A stretch of DNA of 64,000 nucleotides, from assembly GCA_013375455.1 (NCBI GenBank), contig JABXJT010000019.1, positions 1 to 64,000 of the forward strand, written 5' to 3'. The stretch is from Candidatus Helarchaeota archaeon. Lineage in GTDB: Archaea; Asgardarchaeota; Lokiarchaeia; Helarchaeales; HEL-GB-A. The notes beneath the pieces were generated by a model, which saw only the letters and a list, made by a program, of their open reading frames with translations, was not told the origin of the DNA and ran no database searches. The translations under genes and the position numbers were made by a program. Of this stretch, positions 26,499 through 34,620 are shown piece after piece; the first letter of the stretch is position 1; each line of letters starts with the position of its first letter.

Positions 26499-28907
26499 TT
26501 CTATGTCCTTTAATTCTTTAGGCTTAAGAGATTCTTTAATGAAAATGGCGTATGTTCCTACCTGAAAAGCTATCCACGTTAAAGCAATGAAAATCATTCC
26601 ATTATCTAAAAAGAGATCGAGCCAAAAATTACCAAATACAGAGCCAGTAGGATTTGCCAAGTATTTTATATTTCCAAAAAAGGTAGCGGAACGACTGTAA
26701 GGCAACTCTAAGATATCCCAATCGTTGGTTTTATTCATTATTTCATCAATACCAGCTAGCCCATACATCCCTAGGAAATCGTCTCCATCGAGGGGATTTA
26801 AGTTGAATATTATGACCTCGGAAACTTTAAGAGCGTCGCATATCCGCAGGTCCCAAATCAACTGATCTAAACCACCTGCTTCCGCATATAAGGGTCGATC
26901 ATCCGAAGTCACGCCAATACTTATGGAATATTTATCTTGATATTTATCGCCATAAATATATTGGAATGTATCTTTGATTTCCTTTACCCAAAGATAGGTA
27001 AAGTAGGGACTTTTTTCTTCATACGATGTAGCTGACTCCGTTCGATAAAGCATCCAATTCCAGCTATCCCAGCTGGTAGGAGGAACGGAATTTAATTGAT
27101 TATAAATAGAAACATCCAAATCTCCATCTCTTTGATCGTTGATCGTCGTATGCATTGCCGTAAAATGCATGCTAAAATTATGTAGATGCGCGTATTGAAT
27201 CAGTTCTTCATTGTAACTCGCCCTCAGTTCGTTCGTGTTTCTATCGAATTCGAATAAAGTTCCACCATTCTCGATATCTACCATAAACCCATCCACTGGG
27301 CAATAGTCACTATGGTTGTCAGCTTCATACCACGCAATCCAGGCACTGAGATCCTCGAGCGTGCTATTCGGGTTTTCACTGTAATCATAAGAGATTGTCG
27401 GTCTAATCTTAATATTACGAACGTAATATCGAGTCATGTTTTCTTGGTACGTATCCCCATAATCGTGACCCCCATAAAGCGATATGTTATATAAAGCGAG
27501 TTTATCTAAGGTAGCGTTGTCGTGATCGGTCCAATCGCTATCCCATTCCCAAAAGCTAATCGCAGGCATGAAGCTTTTATCATTTTGCAGAACAACAGTA
27601 GCGCCTAAGCCCTCAAACGTGATGAATAACAAACCAACTGATGCCGCGAAGACTAGTACAATGATTTTTGCCAACTTGCTGAATTTTTTCCAATTAAATA
27701 AGTCTTTTATTCCAATATTCCTACTTTCGACCTTTATAAGGCCCTCTTTAAGACCAATGAAAGAAATCATATTCGTGAAAAACAGCAAGGCCAGTAGAAT
27801 GAATTGTCCTGGTTTATCAAGGAATCCGGGCGCAGGCATGAGCACGTTGACTTTGCCTTGAAAGAAAATCCCAAAAATAAAATTGCTTAATAAATCGGCG
27901 TACGAAAAGATTGCCAGAATAAAATAAAAGAACCCGATTAAGGCAATTAAGAGAAATATTCTTTTCAACAACCATTGGCTTACTGGGTGTCTCGCATTAA
28001 TCAAACAGTAAGCGGGAATGATCAATAAAATTAGTCCTAAGACCAAGTAAAATCCCCAATCGTACCATTGTTTACCGGTTCCATACATTAACGTGCTACC
28101 GAACCACAAGATTCCGAATAGGAGCAAGCTAAATATCATTGATACTTGAACTATTCGTTTAAAAGCTCGACCCTTGGGAGCTAATATCTCATTAATTGCT
28201 TCATTGGGGTCTGGTTCGTGCTGTGAATTATCGAAATTTTGGTGAAATAATGATATAATTACATAAATAAAAACGGTGGTTATTACTCCAAAAACAACTA
28301 AACTCACGATTCCTGGAAGTAAAAATGCTAGAAAGAATTGTAAACTCCAAATAATTCCAAAAATCTGGATGCCTTTGTTTTTTTGAGAACCGTGGTGATA
28401 AATTAACCTTCCGAAGTAAAAATTCGTGAAAATCATCCCAACGAGGAAAAGAATGCCAAGTATTATAACCCAGACTCCTGCCACGATGAGATCGGTAGTC
28501 GTAACTTCTGCAACACGAGAGATTGAGGAAAGTTCGTTCACGATGAGGTCAAACCTGATTTTAACAAATAGGAATAGCGTGAGAGTTAATAAAATTCCAA
28601 AAGCAAAACCGATCCCAGAATATATCTTCGTTTTTCTTATGAGCCTTTTACAGCCTGCAATCGAATTAGTCATAAATGAACTGGAGATTAGATAAATGCA
28701 CAGAAAAAATATCGATTGCGTGATGAGCAGGACGTACCCGTAACATGGATAGTTGGATAATGTGATTTGGAAGGCTTGATCGATGGATGTTCCATTAAAA
28801 TCCGGAATTGCAAAATAAAAGAGGCTCATAGAGATAAAATTAACAATGATGTTTATTATCAAACAATAGAGAAAAAATTTTTTAGCACGATTGGGAGGCT
28901 TTACCAA
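26487..28907 (-). CDS. Polytopic membrane protein with extracellular TIM-barrel-like domain
   Basis: An 806-residue protein. The N-terminal half (to about residue 440) has roughly a dozen hydrophobic helices. Residues about 445-765 form a hydrophilic domain with glycosylation sequons and TIM-barrel-like periodicity: SLYGGHDY, VDGFMVDIENGG, HFTAMHTT, SISIGVTSDDRP, VSEVIIFNLNPLDG, with acidic residues at strand ends. A last helix (about 775-795) returns the tail to the cytosol. The layout matches the protein at 50957-52519. The acidic strand ends suggest a glycoside hydrolase-like outer domain tied to a transporter-like base, but no catalytic pair can be assigned. Confidence 0.7.
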   Translation of the reverse strand: MVKPPNRAKKFFLYCLIINIIVNFISMSLFYFAIPDFNGTSIDQAFQITLSNYPCYGYVLLITQSIFFLCIYLISSSFMTNSIAGCKRLIRKTKIYSGIGFAFGILLTLTLFLFVKIRFDLIVNELSSISRVAEVTTTDLIVAGVWVIILGILFLVGMIFTNFYFGRLIYHHGSQKNKGIQIFGIIWSLQFFLAFLLPGIVSLVVFGVITTVFIYVIISLFHQNFDNSQHEPDPNEAINEILAPKGRAFKRIVQVSMIFSLLLFGILWFGSTLMYGTGKQWYDWGFYLVLGLILLIIPAYCLINARHPVSQWLLKRIFLLIALIGFFYFILAIFSYADLLSNFIFGIFFQGKVNVLMPAPGFLDKPGQFILLALLFFTNMISFIGLKEGLIKVESRNIGIKDLFNWKKFSKLAKIIVLVFAASVGLLFITFEGLGATVVLQNDKSFMPAISFWEWDSDWTDHDNATLDKLALYNISLYGGHDYGDTYQENMTRYYVRNIKIRPTISYDYSENPNSTLEDLSAWIAWYEADNHSDYCPVDGFMVDIENGGTLFEFDRNTNELRASYNEELIQYAHLHNFSMHFTAMHTTINDQRDGDLDVSIYNQLNSVPPTSWDSWNWMLYRTESATSYEEKSPYFTYLWVKEIKDTFQYIYGDKYQDKYSISIGVTSDDRPLYAEAGGLDQLIWDLRICDALKVSEVIIFNLNPLDGDDFLGMYGLAGIDEIMNKTNDWDILELPYSRSATFFGNIKYLANPTGSVFGNFWLDLFLDNGMIFIALTWIAFQVGTYAIFIKESLKPKELKDIENNY

Positions 28908-29010
28908 TTTTAATTCACGATTCTTAAATTTTAACCTAATGATTATAAATTTAATCGAGTTTAAGTAAAATTTAATCTTTCAATATAAAAAATTTGGAAT
29001 TAATATCTTT

Positions 29011-30105
29011 TTATAAAACTGATGTAGATAAAATGTGCAGAATTTTTTCCCAATAATTTTTAATGTCCCAATCTAAACCTTTTTTGATTTTTTGTGTTAT
29101 AATTTTGAAAATTTCTCTAATTCTTATTGATTCAAAATAATTAATTTTTGGGGCAATAACACTCATCATGAAAGGTCGTTCTCCCCCTCTTACTTCTGGA
29201 TCAGCGATTGCATCGAAGAAAATATATCCCTGCATTTGAATGTTTTCAACGTTGAGCAAAATCCCTTGAGCCTTATGGATTTTATATTGTCCATAAATAG
29301 ATGCTACACTATGAAATAATTGAAACCCAATGCTTTCGATGGATTCTGGGTCTGTTTTTGTTGGGAAATAAGTCTCTAAAGTAGGGCCACGCTTATCATC
29401 CCAATTCATTATTAATAAAACAACTTTTTCCTTTTCTTCTTCAATAATTGAGGGTTTTACGTCAATATTTAAAGATGAAGCCAATTCTCCAACGTTATTA
29501 TTGATTGGATTACCAGTTGTCTCTTTTAATCGGCATTCCAGGATGATTTTTTTCAAAAAAAGCGTAAAATAATCTAAACCTATAGGAAGGATTTCGAACG
29601 GAAGCCCAACAAAATTGGCAAATTCTCGAAGATTCTCCTCGCTATCTTCATAAACCCCCGTATCCAAAAGAACTAGCTTGGTATTGGAGGTTTTAAAAAA
29701 TTCTTGCGCTTTTTTCTTATCAAAAGCATATTCTTCCATATGTTCTCGCCAATTTTTCAACCAAGTAGGGCTCAGTAGATAAGCCCCTTGCTTAATATAA
29801 GAGTTGATAATAGATTTGTTGATAAACATACTGAAACACTGATTAAGTTCGAAATAATGACAAATGTCTAGCTCCTTAGGCTGATCTCCTAATCCGACTA
29901 AACAGGAACCGCGAATAAAGATAATTTGGCTTTCATCTTCACAGGCATGAATTTTTTCAATTATTTCATCCCATTCCATGCGGAGGTGGAGTATTGAGGC
30001 GGGGTAAGTGACTAGAGTCACATCATTGAATCCTATAGTTTCAAGGACTGTAGTGGCTTCTCGCTCATAAGCTTCACAAATCATAATGCATAATTTTTTA
30101 GTCAA
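29011..30105 (-). CDS. DUF1638-like domain fused to longin-like domain
   Basis: A 364-residue soluble protein. Residues 1-195 have the alternating strand/helix pattern and the GAYLLSPTWLKNW segment that I associate with DUF1638-like domains, with cysteines at 6, 53, 68 and 82. Residues about 222-364 begin VVLLIMNWDDKRGPTLETYFP. The turn W-D-x-x-x-G-P and following strands and helix resemble longin-type domains used with small GTPases. Both assignments are by eye and tentative. It is monocistronic, with 100 bases to the downstream gene on the same strand. Confidence 0.5.
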   Translation of the reverse strand: MTKKLCIMICEAYEREATTVLETIGFNDVTLVTYPASILHLRMEWDEIIEKIHACEDESQIIFIRGSCLVGLGDQPKELDICHYFELNQCFSMFINKSIINSYIKQGAYLLSPTWLKNWREHMEEYAFDKKKAQEFFKTSNTKLVLLDTGVYEDSEENLREFANFVGLPFEILPIGLDYFTLFLKKIILECRLKETTGNPINNNVGELASSLNIDVKPSIIEEEKEKVVLLIMNWDDKRGPTLETYFPTKTDPESIESIGFQLFHSVASIYGQYKIHKAQGILLNVENIQMQGYIFFDAIADPEVRGGERPFMMSVIAPKINYFESIRIREIFKIITQKIKKGLDWDIKNYWEKILHILSTSVL

Positions 30106-30335
30106 TTTTCCACCTATTCGACCAATTTATTTATGAACTTTCTCTGAGATAGCTGGGATTTTGCTTAAAATAGCTAAATTAACATATTAGATAAATTCAT
30201 GGGAAATTATTGCAAGTATTTATGGGAAATAAACAAAAAATTAATCTTTAAGAGAGTTAGAATGGGCAGACCTAAATAAATAGGAGGATATTATAAAAAT
30301 TGTAATAAACATCGTAAATGGAATTTTAGAAGAAA

Positions 30336-31472
30336 CTAAGTGATGAGATCCAAGATACTTTTATCGCCAATCTTTAAATGTCTGGGCGGGATCACGTTCC
30401 GCACTTTTTCCATAAGAATCGCATTTTTGGGACATGCTGACGCACACACTCCACATCCAATGCAAAATTCTTCCCTTACCAACATCCGCTCATCCGATGA
30501 ATCTGTTTCGTTCGGCCATTGATGGTAGATTGCGCCCATCGGACACTTTTTAAGACATGTTTCGCACTTAACACAGAGTTCATTATCTGTGCGTGGCAAA
30601 AAATTGCTGGGAGTCACGGCGCGCACGCGGTGTTTTTCAAAGGGATAGAGGGTCCCGCAATGACACTTACAACAGTTGCAAATTATCATCGCAGATTCGG
30701 GACCAGACGCATTTGCAGCGTTATGGACGAGTCCGGCCTTTTCGGTCTCTTTTAAGAATTCAATCGCTTCCTCTTTCGTTAATTGCCTACCAATTCCTCG
30801 ATCAATGAGGAATTGAGCCGCCATACCGCAAATAAGACAACCTAATTCAGCAGGTGCCACAGAACATAGCTCCCCAGAAAGTTCTCCTATCTTTCTACAA
30901 TCACAGTCTTTCACTACGAATAAGTCATTACTGTTGATGAGGATCTCAACCAACTCATAAGGTAGAACTTGGGATTGAGCATCTACAGTTTTGTCAATTT
31001 TTATTAAGTTTTCGTCAGCTTTATAAGGAAGTAATGGACGAAAGAGAGCGAATTTCGACTGAAGTAATTGTTGGGGTAGGAATTTCTCAAACATTTTTCT
31101 GTACAATTTAGCTGCCTTAACGAGCTTCTCTTTAGTATCATTATACACGGAATAATATAATTCAAAGATACCCGGGAGAAGAGGCAATAATCCAAATTGA
31201 TTACCAACTTTTATTATGGTCCCGCGACTAGCTAATCGGTTAAGAGTGGATTTAACTTGATCTTTTGGGAGATTTGCAAATTTAGCCAATTTGCGAGCGG
31301 AGATCAATTTTCCAACTCCTTCAAAATGGGATAAAAGCTTAACTTCCTCTTCATTCCAGAAAATTTTTAGTAATTCAAATGTCAACTTATGCTTGGGGGC
31401 ATACACTGGACCTATTTTTAGTTTTTGCCTCACAATCTCGTAATAATCCAATTCCGACAAGTTTTTTTTCAC
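30336..31472 (-). CDS. Winged-helix protein with C-terminal 2x[4Fe-4S] ferredoxin domain
   Basis: A 378-residue protein. Residues about 35-100 form a winged helix (LISARKLAKFANLPKDQVKS recognition region). The centre has cysteine clusters (CDCRK, LGCLICG, CNCCKCHCG). The C-terminal 90 residues carry two classical ferredoxin motifs (CVKCETCLKKCP and CIGCGVCASACP). GTG at 31472 is the start, with AGG just upstream. Such proteins may be redox-sensing regulators or electron carriers of anaerobic metabolism. It points away from the mobile element and shares an upstream motif with the acyl-CoA synthetase at the other end of that element. Confidence 0.85.
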   Translation of the reverse strand: MKKNLSELDYYEIVRQKLKIGPVYAPKHKLTFELLKIFWNEEEVKLLSHFEGVGKLISARKLAKFANLPKDQVKSTLNRLASRGTIIKVGNQFGLLPLLPGIFELYYSVYNDTKEKLVKAAKLYRKMFEKFLPQQLLQSKFALFRPLLPYKADENLIKIDKTVDAQSQVLPYELVEILINSNDLFVVKDCDCRKIGELSGELCSVAPAELGCLICGMAAQFLIDRGIGRQLTKEEAIEFLKETEKAGLVHNAANASGPESAMIICNCCKCHCGTLYPFEKHRVRAVTPSNFLPRTDNELCVKCETCLKKCPMGAIYHQWPNETDSSDERMLVREEFCIGCGVCASACPKNAILMEKVRNVIPPRHLKIGDKSILDLIT

Positions 31473-31511
31473 CTATTTTTGAACACATTATAATAATTAC
31501 TGTTATTAAGA

Positions 31512-31548
31512 CTAAAAGTAATTAATATTAATGCCTAACATCTTGGGG
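31512..31548 (-). promoter_or_regulatory. Left copy of shared upstream motif flanking the mobile element
   Basis: Read on the minus strand, this 37-base stretch matches 44437-44472 on the plus strand at 27 of 36 aligned bases, with a core CCCAA(G/A)ATGTTAGG at 31534-31547. It lies 61 bases upstream of the ferredoxin-protein start. An AT-rich TATA-like tract follows the core. It is either a shared promoter/operator of once-adjacent divergent genes or an element end. Confidence 0.5.
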
Positions 31549-31618
31549 AATTTCCATTAGTTTTATAAAGTAGGATTTTCATATAATAATAGTAAGGAAT
31601 TTCAAGGATTTGAGTGTT

Positions 31619-32881
31619 ATGAAAGAACAAGAAAAGAAGAAGAAATCGGGACGATTTGGGCGTAAGCCAGTAGATCTAACCGAACTGAGGCAGATCCCTA
31701 TCATTAAAGAACACTTGGCTAAATTCGCCAAGACAAAAGAATCCCAGGAAAAATATCAATTCTACCTCCAACAATTGAGGAAAATCTTACCCATAATCAA
31801 AGAAAAGTACGGCTCCTTCGAGAAATTTCTTGAGATCGATGAGAACGAGAAATCCATTTTACTCATGGAATATGTATTCGAGCAGTACGAAGCCAAAAAA
31901 GCCAAAAAACCAGATGGGAATCTGATCGCGTTTAAAAACACGTACTTACGAAATATATGGACCATCAATGGATTTCTTGGGAAGCTGGGAAAGAAATACA
32001 AGGCAAACCCGGAATTGTTAGAGGCACAGACCCCCAACAGTAACCTGGAGCTACAGGTGACACTAGAAGACATTTTGAAATTGTACGACGTGCTACCAAT
32101 AAAATACAAGTTGATCTTAAAATTTATGGTATTTTCTGGTTTAAATCCGGTTGACATTCTCGATTTTCGCCTGGCAGACTTCAAGTCGTGCAACGGCAGT
32201 GAATATTTTTACATTTACAAGTTAAGGCAGAAAACGAAATCAAAGAAGGTGTTTTTCTTGAACGTCTATCACAAGGACTTTTACGCGCAAGTAGCAGAAT
32301 ACGCCCGGACGCAGGGCATTGATAAGAACGAACCTATTTTTTCTCATTACACCAAGATAGATCCTGACCGGGATTTCTCTGAAAAAAATAAGGAAAGAGT
32401 GCCGATCACGCCTAAGACAGTGGAGAATGAATTTCGTCATTACATCAAGAAACATAATCTGAATTCAAAGACCATGCCGCGCTACATCCGCCAATTGAAC
32501 GCCACCCTCTTAGAAGACGTGCTCCCCTCTAAGTACCTATTAATATGGACGCAACATAAGGCTAAATTAATGGACCGGCATTACTTGAAGAAAAACATTG
32601 ATAAATTCATCGAATTTTATCCACTTATTTCTAAAATGGTCGAATTGAAAAGTTCTTATCAATACAGTAAGTTAAATGATCAAAAATCGCAACAAAAAGA
32701 CATCAACAAAGAAGTATTGGAAGCAATTGAACTGATTGCACAACAAATTATGAAGAATCAAGAGGATCGCCCGATGAAAATGGTCGAAACGGGTTCCTCC
32801 GAGTTCGTTCCAGAGAGCGAACTGCAAATTGGTGAGAAATTACAGGAAATCTTGGATAAATTATCGAAACTGGTGCAATAA
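31619..32881 (+). CDS. Tyrosine recombinase/integrase
   Basis: A 420-residue integrase with an N-terminal SAM-like DNA-binding part (to about 150) and a C-terminal catalytic domain. Box I reads VFSGLNPVDILDF, with Asn where the first catalytic Arg normally sits. A candidate Lys follows in KTKSKK. Box II reads PRYIRQLNA with the second Arg. QHKAKLMDRHYLKK gives the His and the nucleophile Tyr. The first Arg is either replaced or supplied from elsewhere. ATG 31619 is chosen over the in-frame TTG at 31610 because AAGGAT lies 9 bases before it. It is at the left end of the element, as expected. Confidence 0.85.
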   Translation: MKEQEKKKKSGRFGRKPVDLTELRQIPIIKEHLAKFAKTKESQEKYQFYLQQLRKILPIIKEKYGSFEKFLEIDENEKSILLMEYVFEQYEAKKAKKPDGNLIAFKNTYLRNIWTINGFLGKLGKKYKANPELLEAQTPNSNLELQVTLEDILKLYDVLPIKYKLILKFMVFSGLNPVDILDFRLADFKSCNGSEYFYIYKLRQKTKSKKVFFLNVYHKDFYAQVAEYARTQGIDKNEPIFSHYTKIDPDRDFSEKNKERVPITPKTVENEFRHYIKKHNLNSKTMPRYIRQLNATLLEDVLPSKYLLIWTQHKAKLMDRHYLKKNIDKFIEFYPLISKMVELKSSYQYSKLNDQKSQQKDINKEVLEAIELIAQQIMKNQEDRPMKMVETGSSEFVPESELQIGEKLQEILDKLSKLVQ

Positions 32882-32970
32882 TCCCCTCCTTCTTTTTTTA
32901 TAACTTCAATAAATGCATCATAGAATAGATAGGAAACAAAAATTGACATTTTCCTTACGAGAGAAAATAA

Positions 32971-33025
32971 AAAGTTATACGTTAAAAGTAAAAAATTATA
33001 CTTTTTAAATCAGGTATAACTTTTT
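32971..33025. repeat. Triad of AAAGTTATAC-type motifs (left copy)
   Basis: Two direct copies (AAAGTTATAC at 32971-32980 and AAAAATTATAC at 32991-33001) and one inverted copy (GTATAACTTTTT at 33014-33025) lie about 20 bases apart. The same direct-direct-inverted arrangement recurs at 43737-43791. Recurrence with conserved spacing suggests binding sites for an element-encoded protein. Confidence 0.65.
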
Positions 33026-33432
33026 ATTCGTCCATTTTTTGTCCCAAACCATTATCGGGTTTTTCGATATAATTTGAAACAATAAAAAGTAATTTATAAT
33101 AACAGAAAAATACATTTAAATATTTTTTATTATTTTTCTTGCTTTTTGTTGCATAAAAGTTCCAAAAGATTTTCCCATCCGTCCTCATTTTCCCAAAAGA
33201 TTTTGAATAATGGACAGGATCTATTTGGGTTTCGCTAAAACCAAAAAACATTATTAATTCCAAATTCTGATTTTTTAATTTAAAACCGTTTAACGACTCA
33301 ATTAAGAGTTCATTTTAGTTGAGATTGATTAAAATTAGCAAAGAACGAAGGAATCAAAACGAGATAAAAAAGGTTCAACGTGTTTAAATTTGATTTAAAC
33401 ACTGAAAACACTTATAATGCTTGTTTTAATTA

Positions 33433-33440
33433 TATAAATA
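33433..33440 (+). promoter_or_regulatory. TATA-like box of the AbrB-like gene
   Basis: TATAAATA within a TTTTAATTATATAAATATTTA context, 53 bases before the ATG at 33493. The same context occurs before the gene at 34231. Confidence 0.5.
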
Positions 33441-33474
33441 TTTAATATGCAAAAAATAAACCAATTTTACATCC

Positions 33475-33490
33475 TTCCTTACATAAGGAA
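33475..33490. promoter_or_regulatory. 16-bp palindromic operator candidate
   Basis: TTCCTTA-CA-TAAGGAA is a perfect 7-base inverted repeat ending two bases before the ATG of the AbrB-like gene, so it covers the ribosome-binding region. Two related palindromes lie at 44253-44290 near the other end of the element. Autoregulation by the AbrB-like product is a reasonable inference. Confidence 0.6.
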
Positions 33491-33492
33491 AT

Positions 33493-33768
33493 ATGAAAAA
33501 TTCCAAATTATCAATGAAGGTAAAAACAATGGTAAAGTATGATAAAAATTTAGATCGGAATAACAAAATTCATTTGCCTAAGCCAGTTAGAAAATCTTTT
33601 GGTTATTCTAAGAAAATAGTTATTCAACCAAATGAACTTACTGCTTTAATTTATCCAGCAAATACCAATCCAGAAGATATTTTAAATTCCCTAAACGTAT
33701 TAAAACAAGAGATAGAGAACGAGATAAAACGGAAAAACAACAAAAACGACAATAAAATAAATGATTAA
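33493..33768 (+). CDS. AbrB/SpoVT-like DNA-binding protein
   Basis: A 91-residue protein with a swapped-hairpin AbrB-like core at about residues 17-50 (LDRNNKIHLPKPVRKSFGY then KKIVIQPNE), where R/K-x-x-LPKPVRKSFG is the usual AbrB/MazE signature. A helical, charged C-terminus follows (about 60-91), which may mediate dimerisation. It is the first plus-strand gene of the element's accessory block. A perfect palindrome and a TATA-like box lie directly upstream, suggesting it regulates itself. Confidence 0.65.
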   Translation: MKNSKLSMKVKTMVKYDKNLDRNNKIHLPKPVRKSFGYSKKIVIQPNELTALIYPANTNPEDILNSLNVLKQEIENEIKRKNNKNDNKIND

Positions 33769-33805
33769 GAATTAGACTTTCTGAAAAAAATAAGAGAGAA
33801 TAACA

Positions 33806-34087
33806 TTGATTGCTGACAAAATACGAAGCAACAAAGCAAAATCGGAACCGAAGGTTGAATTAGTCACCTACTTGGACAATTTTGAGAGCCGGAAACAACT
33901 GACCGTTGAGCAAATCGAAGAAAGGCTGGAGAATCCTGTCGTCCTGAAGTCCTTTGGCGAAGTTATTATGGAAAATGAGAGATACTTGGTTGTTAGGCAT
34001 CTTCAGCCACCAAAATTTGATTTCATCCTTAAAAGTTGTGTCATTTCAAGAGAAACCTATTCAAAAGTAAATAATGAGGGTGATTAA
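33806..34087 (+). CDS. Hypothetical element protein
   Basis: A 93-residue mixed-charge protein with a TTG start at 33806 and a weak AGAGAG upstream. It has a helical middle (LTVEQIEERLENP) and a beta-rich second half (YLVVRHLQPPKFDFILKSCVI). It is 37 bases after the AbrB-like gene and probably cotranscribed with it. No family is recognised. Confidence 0.55.
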   Translation: MIADKIRSNKAKSEPKVELVTYLDNFESRKQLTVEQIEERLENPVVLKSFGEVIMENERYLVVRHLQPPKFDFILKSCVISRETYSKVNNEGD

Positions 34088-34103
34088 AGGAAAAAAAGTT
34101 GAA

Positions 34104-34130
34104 TTTAGATTCACTCGGAATGAATCTAAA
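34104..34130. other. Perfect 10-bp hairpin after the hypothetical gene
   Basis: TTTAGATTCA and TGAATCTAAA (34104-34113 and 34121-34130) flank a 7-base loop. It lies 16 bases after a stop codon and before the next promoter. There is no T-run after it, so it is more likely an RNA processing or protein-binding site than a simple terminator. Confidence 0.6.
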
Positions 34131-34167
34131 GGAGAAGTTTGTCTATGAATAAATTGTTGTTTAATTG

Positions 34168-34175
34168 TATAAATA
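34168..34175 (+). promoter_or_regulatory. TATA-like box of the zinc-ribbon gene
   Basis: TATAAATA in a TTTAATTGTATAAATACTTA context, 55 bases before ATG 34231. It closely matches the box at 33433-33440, including spacing to the start codon. Confidence 0.5.
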
Positions 34176-34230
34176 CTTATCTATTTAATTCATTTTTTAT
34201 TATGAATTTTTTTAAAGGAGAGGAAATTCC

Positions 34231-34464
34231 ATGAACAAACGCAAAAAACGAAGACAAATCTATCTCTCTCTCCCGAAGCAGAATGTGACGTGGGTTCAGT
34301 TGGATGGAAAGGAATGCAAGTGTGGAAGAACCCATTTTTACGATTCAAATTTGAGGGAATGTGACCAATGTCATGGGGAATTTGACCACCTCTCTAATTT
34401 TCATTATTTCACCATGAAAAATCATCGGATCGTAAAGTTATGTGCTTTGTGTGGGATGGATTGA
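34231..34464 (+). CDS. Small zinc-ribbon protein
   Basis: A 77-residue protein with three cysteine pairs or knuckles: CKCGR, CDQCHG and CALCG, plus nearby histidines, consistent with one or two zinc ribbons. The N-terminus is basic (NKRKKRRQ). The ATG is well supported by AAAGGAGAGG eight bases upstream. Small zinc-ribbon proteins of this kind are common in archaeal viruses and plasmids and often bind DNA. The function here is unknown. Confidence 0.7.
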   Translation: MNKRKKRRQIYLSLPKQNVTWVQLDGKECKCGRTHFYDSNLRECDQCHGEFDHLSNFHYFTMKNHRIVKLCALCGMD

Positions 34465-34469
34465 AAAGG

Positions 34470-34616
34470 ATGAGCGTCTATTGTAAAAGATGTGGGCGAA
34501 AATTAACCTTACCTGCCTCAATTAAACGACAAATGGGATTGTGGTGTTACAAGAAAGAGAAAATTGAAAAACAAACCACTTTATGGGATTTTAAAGAAAA
34601 AAAAGAGGAAAGTTAA
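34470..34616 (+). CDS. Very small zinc-finger protein (48 aa)
   Basis: A 48-codon frame starting at ATG 34470 encodes a protein beginning MSVYCKRCGRKLTLPAS with a CxxC knuckle, a third Cys at residue 26 and a charged tail. It starts six bases after the preceding zinc-ribbon gene and stops four bases before the ATPase-like gene, so it fits the operon exactly. The ribosome-binding site (AAAAGG) is very close to the start, which lowers confidence. Confidence 0.55.
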   Translation: MSVYCKRCGRKLTLPASIKRQMGLWCYKKEKIEKQTTLWDFKEKKEES

Positions 34617-34620
34617 TTAA

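Larger units (their letters stand above)
32882..33492. other. 611-base AT-rich intergenic region of the element
   Basis: It holds a T-rich tract just after the integrase stop (a possible terminator), a half-site TTCCTTAC at 32951-32958, the AAAGTTATAC triad at 32971-33025, long A/T runs around 33100-33140, and the promoter and palindrome before the AbrB-like gene. A 79-codon minus-strand frame (33024-33263) has a TTG start and no ribosome-binding site, and I do not call it. Confidence 0.6.

Noticed and set aside
33024..33263. 79-codon minus-strand frame in the element's intergenic region
   Set aside because: TTG start, no ribosome-binding site, no recognisable protein pattern, and it runs into the triad motifs.
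34145..34234. 29-codon frame overlapping the zinc-ribbon start by ATGA, with AAAGGAG upstream
   Set aside because: Attractive as a leader peptide, but the TATA-like box at 34168-34175 lies inside it, so the transcript probably starts downstream of its start codon.
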